29,386 bases of DNA from Geodermatophilaceae bacterium. GTDB lineage: Bacteria; Actinomycetota; Actinomycetes; Mycobacteriales; Geodermatophilaceae. Location of the stretch: positions 1 through 29,386 of the forward strand of contig JACCUM010000244.1 of NCBI GenBank assembly GCA_013811805.1, in the 5' to 3' direction. Positions 1 to 8,384 of the stretch are shown piece by piece. Every line of letters starts with the position of its first letter. Within the stretch, counting starts at the first letter, position 1. Made by a program: the position numbers and the translations under genes. The notes under the pieces are model-generated. The model was not told the origin of the DNA, ran no database searches, and saw only the letters and a list, made by a program, of their open reading frames with translations.

Positions 1-105
1 GTATGGAACGACTCACGCAGCCAGAGCAACCAAACTTCTTTGACGTCTAGGGCTCGCCGACAACGCAAGGACAGCCAGTCGTCGGTTACCAGGGACCATG
101 GCGCC

Positions 106-939
106 ATGGGTACAGAGATGGGGCCGCAACCTGAGGGGCATGGATCCGTGCGTGGGGCACCCATCGACGCACCGGCCAAGCCGCCAGTACGACAGCCGGT
201 CAGGCGGCGCCGGATCGGGGTCGAGATCTGGCTGGTACTCGGGCTTTCGCTGGGGCAGTCGGCGGTCTACTCCGTCGTCAATCTGATCGACAAGTTCACC
301 CGCGGCCCGATCAGCGAGCAGACCTCCACCCTGATCTCACCGCAGAGCCCGCGTCCCTACCTCGACCTGACCTACCAACTTCTTGGTATCGGCTTCGCGC
401 TCGTACCGGTCGCCCTGGCCCTCTTCTTCCTGACCGGCTCCGGCCGTAATGCGTTGCAGAACATCGGCATTGACGGCAAAGCACCCTGGCGCGACGTCGG
501 CTTCGGCGTCGGGCTCGCGGCGTTGATCGGACTGCCCGGCATCGGGCTGTACCTGATCGGGCGCGCTCTCGGAATCACCGTCAATGTCGTACCCACCGCC
601 CTGGACGCCTACTGGTGGACGATCCCGGTGCTGGTCCTGGCCGCCGTACAGAACGCCCTGCTCGAAGAGGTCGTCATGGTCGGTTACCTGATGACCCGGC
701 TGCGCGATCTCGGCTGGCAGACGCCCGCGATCATCGTCAGCAGTGCTGCGCTGCGCGGGTCGTATCACCTCTACCAGGGGATCGGGCCGGGCATCGGGAA
801 CTTCGTGATGGGGCTGATCTTAGGCTATTGGTTCCACCGAACCGGCCGGGTCGCACCACTGATCATCGCCCACACGATCCTCGACATCGTCGCCTTCGTC
901 GGGTACGCGCTGTTCCGAGACGTACTCGGCCTCGGCTGA
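106..939 (+). CDS. CPBP-family intramembrane metalloprotease (Abi/CAAX protease-like)
   Basis: An integral membrane protein with an Arg/Pro-rich cytoplasmic N-terminus and about six to seven hydrophobic segments. Counting from the ATG at 106, the CPBP motifs are visible: a Glu pair E187-E188 (LLEEVVMVGYL), His221 (GSYHLYQG), and a last motif with His near the end (LIIAHTILDIVAF). In the family these residues form a membrane-embedded metal-dependent protease site, used for CAAX-like processing or bacteriocin self-immunity in known members. The usual EExxxR here reads EEVVMVG, so the Arg of motif 1 is missing and activity is not certain. The frame is open back to a TTG at 40, but I prefer ATG 106; ATG 118 is also possible. 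The antiporter gene follows on the same strand. The substrate is unknown. Confidence 0.85.
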   Translation: MGTEMGPQPEGHGSVRGAPIDAPAKPPVRQPVRRRRIGVEIWLVLGLSLGQSAVYSVVNLIDKFTRGPISEQTSTLISPQSPRPYLDLTYQLLGIGFALVPVALALFFLTGSGRNALQNIGIDGKAPWRDVGFGVGLAALIGLPGIGLYLIGRALGITVNVVPTALDAYWWTIPVLVLAAVQNALLEEVVMVGYLMTRLRDLGWQTPAIIVSSAALRGSYHLYQGIGPGIGNFVMGLILGYWFHRTGRVAPLIIAHTILDIVAFVGYALFRDVLGLG

Positions 940-998
940 CAACGACTACACCGGTGGCCGCGATTTCGGCCGCATCCAAGCGCACGTACCCTGCCGTG

Positions 999-2291
999 GT
1001 GACCGTGCTGGGCGCCGACCGTGGCTTCTCCTTCGCCGATCCGTACGCCATTGCTCTCGTCTTTGCCGGCGTCGCCTTGTTCGCGGCGATCGGCGCGCTG
1101 TCACACCAGCGTGAGCGGGCGTTTTCGGCAAGCCTGATCTACCTCGCCCTCGGGCTCGGCGCCGCGGTGATCATCGAACTGCTCGGCGTGCAATGGATCG
1201 CGCCGCTGCGCGACACCTCTCTGATCGAGCATCTCAGCGAGTTCGCGGTCATCGTGGCGCTGTTCGGCACCGGAGTGCGGCTCGAGCGCGCTCTGCATCC
1301 GCGCGGTTGGGGCTCGGTTGCCCGACTGCTCGGGATCGTCATGCCGCTGACCATCGCCGCCGTCGCGTTGTTCGGCACGCAGGTCATGGGGCTTTCGCTC
1401 GGCGCGGCGATCATCCTCGGCGCTGCACTTGCGCCAACCGATCCGGTGCTGGCCGGTGACGTCGGCGTCGGCCCGCCGGGCGACGAGGACGAACACGAGC
1501 CGAGATTCGCCGTGACCGCCGAAGCAGGGCTCAACGACGGACTTGCGTTTCCCTTCGTGTTCCTTGGCGCGTTCGTCGCGGCCGAGGGTGGATCCGACTG
1601 GCTCTGGAAATGGCTGGCCGCCGACGTCGCCTACGCCATCGTCGTTGGGCTGGCGGTCGGCGCCGCGAGCGGATACGCGATCGCTGCCGGGATCGTGTGG
1701 TTGCGCGACCGCCGCTGGATGAACGATGCGCTCGACGGCTGGATCGCGGTCGCTGCCGTGCTGCTCGTCTACGGCGTGACCGAGGTCGCCGGCGCGTACG
1801 GCTTCCTCGCCGCGTTCGCCGCCGGGGTCGGGTTTCGCCGCTACGAGCACGGGCACGAGATCAACCGTCGCGTGCATGAAGGCGCCGATGTCGTCGAGAA
1901 GTTCTGCGAGCTAGGTGTGATCCTGCTGCTCGGCTCCATGTTGACAACGGCCGGAGTGCGCGAGGTGGGCTGGGCCGGCTGGCTGCTGGTTCCGGTGCTG
2001 CTCCTCCTGATCCGTCCGTTGGCCACCGCCGTGGCCTTTGTCGGCTCCTCGCTGAGCCGTGGAGAGCGCACGTTCATCGGCTGGTTCGGCGTCCGTGGCA
2101 TCGGGTCGCTGTACTACGTCGCCGTGGCACTCGGATTGGGCATCCTGACCGTCGATGAGTCGCGGGCGCTGTTCTGGACCGTCGCCGCCTGCATCATCGT
2201 CTCGATCGTCGTCCACGGCGTGACGGCCGCGCCATTGAGCCGGCGCCTGCTGCCGCAGTCGATGCAGCCAGAATCCCCACACTCGGAGTAG
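999..2291 (+). CDS. CPA1-family Na+(K+)/H+ antiporter (NhaP-like)
   Basis: About 430 residues with some 11-13 hydrophobic segments, the size of the NhaP/CPA1 exchangers that swap cytoplasmic Na+ or K+ for external H+. The ion-site residues are present: T147-D148 in APTDPVLAGD and the N179-D180 pair in AEAGLNDG, the hallmark of CPA1. An acidic loop (GDEDEHEP) sits just before the ND motif. GTG 999 is chosen because the first membrane span begins about 15 residues later; GTG 996 and GTG 954 are in-frame alternatives. It starts about 60 bp after the CPBP gene and may be co-transcribed. It ends only 4 bp before the end of the convergent minus-strand gene, leaving no room for a terminator of its own. 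Confidence 0.9.
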   Translation: MTVLGADRGFSFADPYAIALVFAGVALFAAIGALSHQRERAFSASLIYLALGLGAAVIIELLGVQWIAPLRDTSLIEHLSEFAVIVALFGTGVRLERALHPRGWGSVARLLGIVMPLTIAAVALFGTQVMGLSLGAAIILGAALAPTDPVLAGDVGVGPPGDEDEHEPRFAVTAEAGLNDGLAFPFVFLGAFVAAEGGSDWLWKWLAADVAYAIVVGLAVGAASGYAIAAGIVWLRDRRWMNDALDGWIAVAAVLLVYGVTEVAGAYGFLAAFAAGVGFRRYEHGHEINRRVHEGADVVEKFCELGVILLLGSMLTTAGVREVGWAGWLLVPVLLLLIRPLATAVAFVGSSLSRGERTFIGWFGVRGIGSLYYVAVALGLGILTVDESRALFWTVAACIIVSIVVHGVTAAPLSRRLLPQSMQPESPHSE

Positions 2292-2295
2292 CCCG

Positions 2296-2829
2296 TCAGG
2301 TGACCCGTACGCCGTTGTCCCACATAGTCGTCCGGAGCAGGAAGCCGGCCTCCTCACCGACGATCTCGCTGGTCAAGGCGATCAGCCGTGCTGCGAAGGC
2401 CGACCCATGCGGCTCCTCGCCGGCGTCGGCCAGGTGATGGGCGAGCTCGTGCAGGATCACCAGTTCGCGCAGAGCCCAGGCCCGGTTCCCGGAATGCAGG
2501 GGTACGGCGATGACTGCTACGAGGCGTTGATAGTCGGCCTGTTGCTGACCACTGCGCTCCCGTACGGCGACCGGTACTGCCGCTCGCGGCCACCCAGATC
2601 GGATCGACGGCATGGCCAGAACCGCATCCACGTACGCCTGAACCGATTCTAGCGTCGCGAAGTGCCGTTCCACCGGCACGGTCAGGTGCGAACCGGCCAC
2701 CTCGACGACCGGGAAGTCCGCGGATCGGTCGAAGATTCGATGCACCAGGTTTTCGGCGTCATACAGCTTCCCCCGCTGACGATCCCGCGTGGCCGGGATG
2801 AACGCGTCCGGGGACTCCGGTTCAGTCAC
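2296..2829 (-). CDS. Putative zinc metallohydrolase, TIGR04338 family
   Basis: A 177-residue soluble protein with a clear zincin motif HELAH at residues 127-131 and a further His141 followed by GSAF, which would suit the third metal ligand, as in SprT-like minigluzincins. I recognise it as the actinobacterial TIGR04338 family, whose genes commonly sit beside DUF2786 genes as here. Substrate and role are unknown. It starts with GTG at 2829, 86 bp downstream of the DUF2786 gene on the same strand, so the two probably form an operon. The start region is duplicated: CCGGTTCAGTCAC occurs at 2817-2829 and 2836-2848. Reading from the upstream GTG gives an 8-codon mini-ORF whose stop overlaps this gene's start region. 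Confidence 0.85.
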   Translation of the reverse strand: MTEPESPDAFIPATRDRQRGKLYDAENLVHRIFDRSADFPVVEVAGSHLTVPVERHFATLESVQAYVDAVLAMPSIRSGWPRAAVPVAVRERSGQQQADYQRLVAVIAVPLHSGNRAWALRELVILHELAHHLADAGEEPHGSAFAARLIALTSEIVGEEAGFLLRTTMWDNGVRVT

Positions 2830-2915
2830 TACGACCCGGTTCAGTCACCGCGACCACGTACATCCGTGCCGGCGTCTGGCCCCGCACCGTGCCGGCGGTG
2901 CTGCGTGCCGATCAA

Positions 2916-3755
2916 TCAGGCACCGATCCGGCGTTGCTCTCCGCCGATCGCCTTCTCCGCGCCCAGCCGTGCGCTACGCCCGGCCTTGTCCCCGGCCCGT
3001 CGGGACAACTCGGAATAGCCGGATCTCGAACTGGTCGCTCGCCACGAGCCCCGGGCTGTGGAGGTGGCCCTGTAGTGATCGGCCAACTCGACCTCGCGGG
3101 CCCGCAGCACCAGCTCGACGCCACTGCCCCGGTCCTCGGCAACCGCCTGCTTCTGGGCGGACTGCTTGGCCGCGGCCAGCCGCTTGCCGATTCGTCGAGC
3201 AAAAGCGAACTGGAAGTTGATCCGCGCCGTACTCGGATGCACTGCACGCTCCTGCTCCACGTAGTCGTAGCGCATGTTGCCGGCCCAGTAGCTGTACCGG
3301 CCGCTGCCCTCGACCCGGACCTGCCGGGCGACCAATTCCTCTGCGTACCGGCCGGACTTGATGTAGGCATCCGAGGCCCGGACCATCTGCACGACCAGCG
3401 AGGCATACAGCGCCTGCGCGGCATCGATGTCGGTGTCGAATCCGTAGGCGAAAACCCGGCTGGAGTTGGACGCGATGTCGCAGGTCAGATTGTTGGCCCG
3501 GCCGATCTCGAGGAAGAGCTGGACGTAGGTCTTCAGCCCGCGCTTGCCCGGCTCGCCGATCGAGACCGTCCGCTGGGTAGGCGTCGGCCGCATCTGCGTG
3601 GCCGCGATGTGAGATCGCGCGACGGCCAGGTCCACCGACGACAGCGTGGCCAGCCGCTGCGCAGCCTGCAGAAAGGCGTCGGCCTCGTGCTCGTTGTCGG
3701 TCGACTCCGCCTTGCGCAGCAGCGCGGCGATCTTGGCCAGGTACTTCTCGCTCAT
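2916..3755 (-). CDS. DUF2786 domain-containing protein
   Basis: The N-terminus (MSEKYLAKIAALLRKAES, then a Glu/Asp-rich helix with NEHEADAFLQAAQRL) is the DUF2786 signature, found in proteins of unknown function in actinobacteria and some phages. A mixed alpha/beta region follows (about residues 60-190). The C-terminal 80 residues are rich in Arg, Ala and Ser and look disordered or nucleic-acid binding. The ATG at 3755 fits the usual family start; in-frame ATGs at 3764 and 3785 are possible. The HEXXH metallohydrolase gene follows on the same strand and the pairing recurs in actinobacteria, which suggests a shared but undefined function. Confidence 0.85.
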   Translation of the reverse strand: MSEKYLAKIAALLRKAESTDNEHEADAFLQAAQRLATLSSVDLAVARSHIAATQMRPTPTQRTVSIGEPGKRGLKTYVQLFLEIGRANNLTCDIASNSSRVFAYGFDTDIDAAQALYASLVVQMVRASDAYIKSGRYAEELVARQVRVEGSGRYSYWAGNMRYDYVEQERAVHPSTARINFQFAFARRIGKRLAAAKQSAQKQAVAEDRGSGVELVLRAREVELADHYRATSTARGSWRATSSRSGYSELSRRAGDKAGRSARLGAEKAIGGEQRRIGA

Positions 3756-3811
3756 GTTCACCATTCTGCCGATCGGCTCCGACATCGCATCGGTGGCTGG
3801 CCAACTTCGTC

Positions 3812-3870
3812 GCGATCATGGAGCTGTGTCCAGTATTCGGCCCGAAAGGTGGTCGCAGCTCCATGATCGC
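3812..3870. repeat. Palindromic repeat, family D-like variant
   Basis: A perfect 15-bp inverted repeat, GCGATCATGGAGCTG at 3812-3826 and its complement at 3856-3870, enclosing 29 bp. The outer GATCATG resembles the family D arms elsewhere (TGATCATGAGCGC), but the inner sequence differs, so I class it as a relative. It lies between the start of the DUF2786 gene and the end of a vapC remnant. It would form a hairpin in RNA, but there is no T-tract for a classical terminator. Confidence 0.75.
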
Positions 3871-3891
3871 CGGAGTCTTGCTCGCTGCAGG

Positions 3892-4151
3892 TCACTCGGG
3901 TATCCGAATGCGGCAGGTCGGTCCGCTGGCTGTTTCCAGACGGGCGAGGGTCAATGGTTCGGCGTCCGGTGCTTCGGCCAGTGCGGTGTAGGCACCGTCG
4001 GACGCGCTGACCGTGTCGCGCAGTTCCCAGGCCCGCGGCATCAAGCTGAGCAGCCCCAGCGGGTCAACGGAAAGACCAGCGCCGCGGCAAGAATGTCGCC
4101 GGCCTCGGCCGCGTCCAACACGCCGCGGCGCGCCATCCCGCGCAAACGCAT
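3892..4151 (-). pseudogene. vapC-like PIN-domain toxin remnant, 5'-truncated and frameshifted
   Basis: Two reading frames on the minus strand together resemble the C-terminal half of a VapC toxin. The first (4151 to 4041) reads RGMARRGVLDAAEAGDILA...FPLTR. The second (about 4075 to 3892) reads LMPRAWELRDTVSASDGAY and TALAEAPDAEPLTLARLE. The second block matches the VapC pattern 'RVWELRxNLTAYDAAYVALAEAL...L.TxDxRL', but the Asp expected in LVTxD is gone (EPLTLARLE). The N-terminal part with the first catalytic Asp is absent and no antitoxin gene is seen. VapC proteins are PIN-fold RNases; this copy cannot be active. The identification is by motif only, without a database search. Confidence 0.6.
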
Positions 4152-4221
4152 GCTCTGACCACAAAATCTTCAGGTCCCTACGGCCTACGGTTGAGGCTCG
4201 ACTCCGCCCCGATGGATCACG

Positions 4222-7200
4222 ATGACCGCCCAGACACTCGACCAGCTGCGTACCCGGCTGCCCGCGCTGATGCTGCGCGACGAGCAGCGGCTGCGACGAC
4301 GGCTGGATCGGGCCCGTAGGGCGAAGGACCCGGCGCAACGGGACCGCCAGACCGCGGAGTTGATGGCGGAGATCGACAAGGCCGAGGTACGGCTAGCACG
4401 CCGCCGTACGTCGGTGCCGGCGCTCAAATATCCGCCGGAGTTGCCGGTCAGCGAGGCCCGGGCCGACATCGCCGACGCCATCGCCGCACACCAGATCGTC
4501 GTCGTGGCCGGGGAGACCGGCTCCGGCAAGACCACCCAGCTACCCAAGATCTGCCTGGAACTCGGCCGTGGCATCCGCGGGCTGATCGGGCACACCCAGC
4601 CCCGGCGCCTGGCCGCACGTACGATCGCCGCCCGGATCTCTGAAGAACTCGATACCCCGCTGGGTACGACCGTCGGCTGGAAGGTCCGCTTCACCGACGA
4701 CGTCTCCGACGACACACTGGTCAAGCTCATGACCGACGGTGTGCTGCTGGCCGAGATCACTCGGGACCGGCTGCTGACCCAGTACGACACGATCATCATC
4801 GACGAGGCGCACGAACGCAGCCTGAACATCGACTTCCTGCTCGGTTACCTCGCCGAGATCCTGCCCCGCCGACCCGATCTCAAGGTCATCATCACCTCGG
4901 CGACGATCGATCCGGCGCGATTCGCCGAGCACTTCGCTGCACTTCTGGGTGCGCCGGTCCCGGTGGTCGAGGTGTCCGGTCAGACGTACCCGGTGGAGGT
5001 TCGCTACCGACCGGTGATCGATCCGGATGACCCCGGCTCCGACCCGGACCGCGACCAGTTGCAGGCGATCCTCGATGCCGTCGACGAACTCGGCACCGAA
5101 CCCGGCTCCGGGGACGTGCTGGTCTTCCTCAGCGGCGAACGCGAGATCCGGGACACCGCCGAAGCCCTCCGCGGCCGTACGGTCGCACTGCCGGGCACCG
5201 AGATCGTGCCCCTGTATGCGCGGCTATCGGCGGCAGAGCAGCACCGCGTCTTCGCCCCACACACCGGTCGACGAATCGTGTTGGCTACCAACGTCGCCGA
5301 GACATCACTGACCGTCCCGGGGATCCGGTACGTCGTGGACCCCGGTACGGCGCGAATCTCCCGGTACAGCCACCGGCGCAAAGTCCAGCGACTCCCTATC
5401 GAACCTATCTCCAAAGCTTCGGCCAACCAGCGCAAAGGCCGTTGCGGGAGAACGTCGGACGGCATCTGCATCCGGCTGTTCACCGAGGCCGACTTCGAGT
5501 CCCGACCCGAGTTCACCGACCCGGAGATCCTGCGCACCAACCTGGCCTCGGTGATCCTGGCGATGACCGCCCTCGGCATCGGCGACGTCGCTGCCTTCCC
5601 CTTCCTTGATCCCCCGGACCGCCGCACGGTGGCCGACGGGATCGCCCTGCTCGAGGAACTCGGCGCCTTTGCGAACCCCCGGCAAACCGGACTTTCTCCG
5701 GAGAATGTCGCGTCTGGGGCCCGGCAGACCGCACATTCTCCGGATAAAGTCCCTTTGGAAAAGGCGACCAGGGTCGCGGGGCCGATGCACAACCGGCTGA
5801 CCCCCACCGGGCGACAACTCGCCGCGTTCCCCGTGGACCCGCGCCTGGGCCGGATGATTCTGGAGGCAGATCGCAACGGTTGCTTGCACGAAGTCCTCGT
5901 GATCGTCTCGGCGCTGTCCATCCAGGACCCGCGCGAGCGTCCGGCCGGCAAGCGACCTCAGGCCGACCAAGCGCACGCCCGCTTCGCCGACCTGACCTCG
6001 GACTTCCTCGCCCTGCTCAACCTGTGGAACTACTTCGGCGACCAACAGAAGGCGCTGTCGGGCAACCAGTTCCGCAAACTGTGCCAGCGCGAGTTCCTGC
6101 ACTTCCTACGGCTACGCGAATGGCAGGACCTGCTCAGCCAGCTGCGCCGGATCACCCGCGACCTCGGGATGACTATGAGTCGCGCGCCGGAGGATTCCGA
6201 CGCCATCCACCGCTCGTTGTTGTCTGGTTTGCTCACTCACATCGGCGTACGCGAGGGTGATCGCGACTTTCTGGGCGTACGGAATGCGCGGTTCGCTCTG
6301 TGGCCGGGCTCGGCCTTGGCCAAGAAGCCGCCGCGCTGGGTGATGGTCGCTGAACTGGTCGAGACAGCCCGGCTTTTCGGCCGTACGGTCGCCCGCGCCG
6401 ATCCGGAAACGATCGAGAAGCTGGCCGGGCATCTGGTCGTACGGACATACAGCGAGCCGCACTGGGACGCCGAACGCGGCGCCGTCATGGCCATCGAGCG
6501 GGTCACGTTGTACGGCGTACCGCTGATCGCCGGCCGGCAGGCCACCTACGGCTCGATCGACCCGGTCCTGGCGCGCGAGCTGTTCATCCGCCACGCCCTG
6601 GTCGAGGGCGACTGGTCAACCCAGCATGCGTTCTACGCGCACAACCGTCATCTGCTGGAGGATGCTGAGGCGCTCGAGGACCGGGTTCGCCGACGCGACA
6701 TCAGAATCGACGACGAGGCGCTGTTCGACCTCTACGACGCCCGAGTCGGTCCGGAGGTTGTCTCCGCCAGGCATTTCGACAGCTGGTGGAAACAGACCCG
6801 GCGCACGAAACCGAACCTGTTGACCTTTGACGCTTCGATGCTGATCAACGCTGCTGCTGGCGCGGTGTCGGGTGATGCCTTTCCCGACGTCTGGACCTCC
6901 GGTGACCTGCGGCTGCCGTTGAGCTACCGCTTCGAGCCCGGGCTTCCCGACGACGGGGTGACTGTCGATGTGCCGGTCGCCGTGGTCAGCCAGCTGTCCG
7001 GGGACGCGCTGAGCTGGACGGTCCCTGGCATGCGTCAGGAACTGGTCACCGCGCTGCTTCGCACGTTACCGAAAACGCTGCGCCGCAATCTGGTTCCGAT
7101 CCCGGACACCGCCCGGGCCATCCTGCCCACCCTTGACCCGGACGCTTCGCTGTTGCCGGCCCTGGAACGCGAGATTCTCCGGCTGACCGCGATGGAGATT

Positions 7201-8238
7201 CCGCCGGATGCTTGGCAGCCGGATGCGATTCCAGCCCATCTGCGGGTGACCTTCCGGATCGTCGACGAGAACGACCGGCCGCTGGCGCAAGGACGGGATC
7301 TCGCTGTGCTGCGGGATCAGGTGGCACCACGGATGCAGGCCACGCTGAACTCCGACGTCGAGGACGTGCTCCGGAGCGGCCTGCGCGACTGGACCTTCGC
7401 CGAGTTGCCCCGGACTCGGGAGATCGACCGGGGCGGATTCCGGCTGACGGTGTATCCGACGCTCGTGGATGAAGGCGACACTGCCGGCGTACGAGTAGTG
7501 GACTCGCCCTACGACCAGGCGTCGCAGATGCGGCTCGGGGTACGCCGGCTGTTGCTGTTGACGCTGCCGAGCCCGACGACCGCGCTCGGCAAGGGTCTGT
7601 CCACTCGCGACGGTCTGCTGCTGCGTCTGGGTCCGTACCCGAGCATCCAAGCCCTGGTCGAGGACTGCATCGGGTGTGCGATCGATGACCTGGTCGAGAG
7701 CCACGGAGGTCCGCCGTACGATGAAACCGGCTTTCGAGCGCTGCAAACCTTTGTCGGGCAAAATCTCCGGGCCACTGCCGCCGGGGTGCTCGAACGTGTC
7801 ATCGCGACCCTGGCTGTCGCTCGGGATGTCGCCGCGGCTCTGGAGTCGGCGCCTGGCCGGCATGTCCTATTAGCGGCGATCGCGGACGTCCGTCGACAAC
7901 TGAACGAGCTGATCTATCCGGGCTTCATCAGCGCCACCGGCCAGGCTCACCTGAAACACCTGGCCCGGTACCTGCGCGCCATCCTGATCCGGCTGGAGGC
8001 ACTGCCGCGGGAGGCGGCTCGCGACGCGGCGTGGCAGTCGACCGTCGAGTCCCTGCGAGCGGAGTGGCAACAGCTGGTGGACACCAAGCCTGCCTCGGGC
8101 GCTCTGGACGCTGACCTGGCCGAGATCGGCTGGATGCTGGAGGAACTGCGGGTCAGCTTCTTCGCCCAACCCTTGGGGACGGCCGGCCCGGTGTCGGAGA
8201 AGCGGATCGTGCGGGCGATGGACCGCATCTCCGCCTGA
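4222..8238 (+). CDS. hrpA: ATP-dependent RNA helicase HrpA (DEAH box)
   Basis: A 1338-residue DEAH-box helicase, close to the 1300 residues of E. coli HrpA. Walker A is GETGSGKT at 97-104, the DEAH box at 194-197, SAT at 226-228, and motif VI QRKGRCGRT starts at 403. A winged-helix/ratchet region follows (RLTPTGRQLAAFPVDPRL), and the long C-terminal part contains the DUF3418 region typical of HrpA. The family unwinds structured RNA; in E. coli it helps rescue stalled ribosomes and process fimbrial mRNA. ATG 4222 is followed by a charged helix normal for the family. Oddly, residues about 488-512 (TGLSPENV...HSPDKV) are encoded by a palindromic family C repeat at 5689-5752. It sits in a linker between motif VI and the winged helix, and the frame is intact. 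The gene seems to stand alone. Confidence 0.95.
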   Translation: MTAQTLDQLRTRLPALMLRDEQRLRRRLDRARRAKDPAQRDRQTAELMAEIDKAEVRLARRRTSVPALKYPPELPVSEARADIADAIAAHQIVVVAGETGSGKTTQLPKICLELGRGIRGLIGHTQPRRLAARTIAARISEELDTPLGTTVGWKVRFTDDVSDDTLVKLMTDGVLLAEITRDRLLTQYDTIIIDEAHERSLNIDFLLGYLAEILPRRPDLKVIITSATIDPARFAEHFAALLGAPVPVVEVSGQTYPVEVRYRPVIDPDDPGSDPDRDQLQAILDAVDELGTEPGSGDVLVFLSGEREIRDTAEALRGRTVALPGTEIVPLYARLSAAEQHRVFAPHTGRRIVLATNVAETSLTVPGIRYVVDPGTARISRYSHRRKVQRLPIEPISKASANQRKGRCGRTSDGICIRLFTEADFESRPEFTDPEILRTNLASVILAMTALGIGDVAAFPFLDPPDRRTVADGIALLEELGAFANPRQTGLSPENVASGARQTAHSPDKVPLEKATRVAGPMHNRLTPTGRQLAAFPVDPRLGRMILEADRNGCLHEVLVIVSALSIQDPRERPAGKRPQADQAHARFADLTSDFLALLNLWNYFGDQQKALSGNQFRKLCQREFLHFLRLREWQDLLSQLRRITRDLGMTMSRAPEDSDAIHRSLLSGLLTHIGVREGDRDFLGVRNARFALWPGSALAKKPPRWVMVAELVETARLFGRTVARADPETIEKLAGHLVVRTYSEPHWDAERGAVMAIERVTLYGVPLIAGRQATYGSIDPVLARELFIRHALVEGDWSTQHAFYAHNRHLLEDAEALEDRVRRRDIRIDDEALFDLYDARVGPEVVSARHFDSWWKQTRRTKPNLLTFDASMLINAAAGAVSGDAFPDVWTSGDLRLPLSYRFEPGLPDDGVTVDVPVAVVSQLSGDALSWTVPGMRQELVTALLRTLPKTLRRNLVPIPDTARAILPTLDPDASLLPALEREILRLTAMEIPPDAWQPDAIPAHLRVTFRIVDENDRPLAQGRDLAVLRDQVAPRMQATLNSDVEDVLRSGLRDWTFAELPRTREIDRGGFRLTVYPTLVDEGDTAGVRVVDSPYDQASQMRLGVRRLLLLTLPSPTTALGKGLSTRDGLLLRLGPYPSIQALVEDCIGCAIDDLVESHGGPPYDETGFRALQTFVGQNLRATAAGVLERVIATLAVARDVAAALESAPGRHVLLAAIADVRRQLNELIYPGFISATGQAHLKHLARYLRAILIRLEALPREAARDAAWQSTVESLRAEWQQLVDTKPASGALDADLAEIGWMLEELRVSFFAQPLGTAGPVSEKRIVRAMDRISA
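5689..5752. repeat. Family C paired-palindrome element inside hrpA (C-1)
   Basis: Arms GGACTTTCTCCGGAGAATGT (5689-5708) and ACATTCTCCGGATAAAGTCC (5733-5752) form a 20-bp inverted repeat with one mismatch. The two TCCGGA cores are 42 bp apart. The same 64-bp layout occurs between genes at 9600-9663, and the same 42-bp core spacing at 19873-19944. Flanks agree as well: CAAACC precedes the left arm here and is found, complemented, after the 9600 copy. Here the element is translated in frame as part of HrpA and carries no stop. Confidence 0.85.
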
Positions 8239-8264
8239 CCGCCGCGGTTCGTGGGCCATACCGA

Positions 8265-8326
8265 GTTGATCATCGGCAAACGGTGGGGTTTATCGCCCGG
8301 AAAGGCCCAATTTGCCGATGATCAAC
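8265..8326. repeat. Family A palindromic repeat (A-1)
   Basis: A perfect 16-bp inverted repeat, GTTGATCATCGGCAAA at 8265-8280 and its complement at 8311-8326, 62 bp overall. It starts 26 bp after the hrpA stop. The inner sequence (GGGGTTT...CCCGGAAAGG) resembles that of the other two family A copies at 18280 and 28969, which are also exactly 62 bp. It could act as a hairpin at the 3' end of the hrpA mRNA. Confidence 0.85.
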
Positions 8327-8384
8327 AACGACCCGCCCCCATCTGTGGCGGAACGAACCGCCGTCGGGCGGGGACTATCGGATT

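Noticed and set aside
1101..1877. A 258-codon minus-strand frame within the antiporter gene
   Set aside because: It is antisense to conserved membrane helices and the ND motif; its composition (His/Gln/Arg-rich) is typical of shadows.
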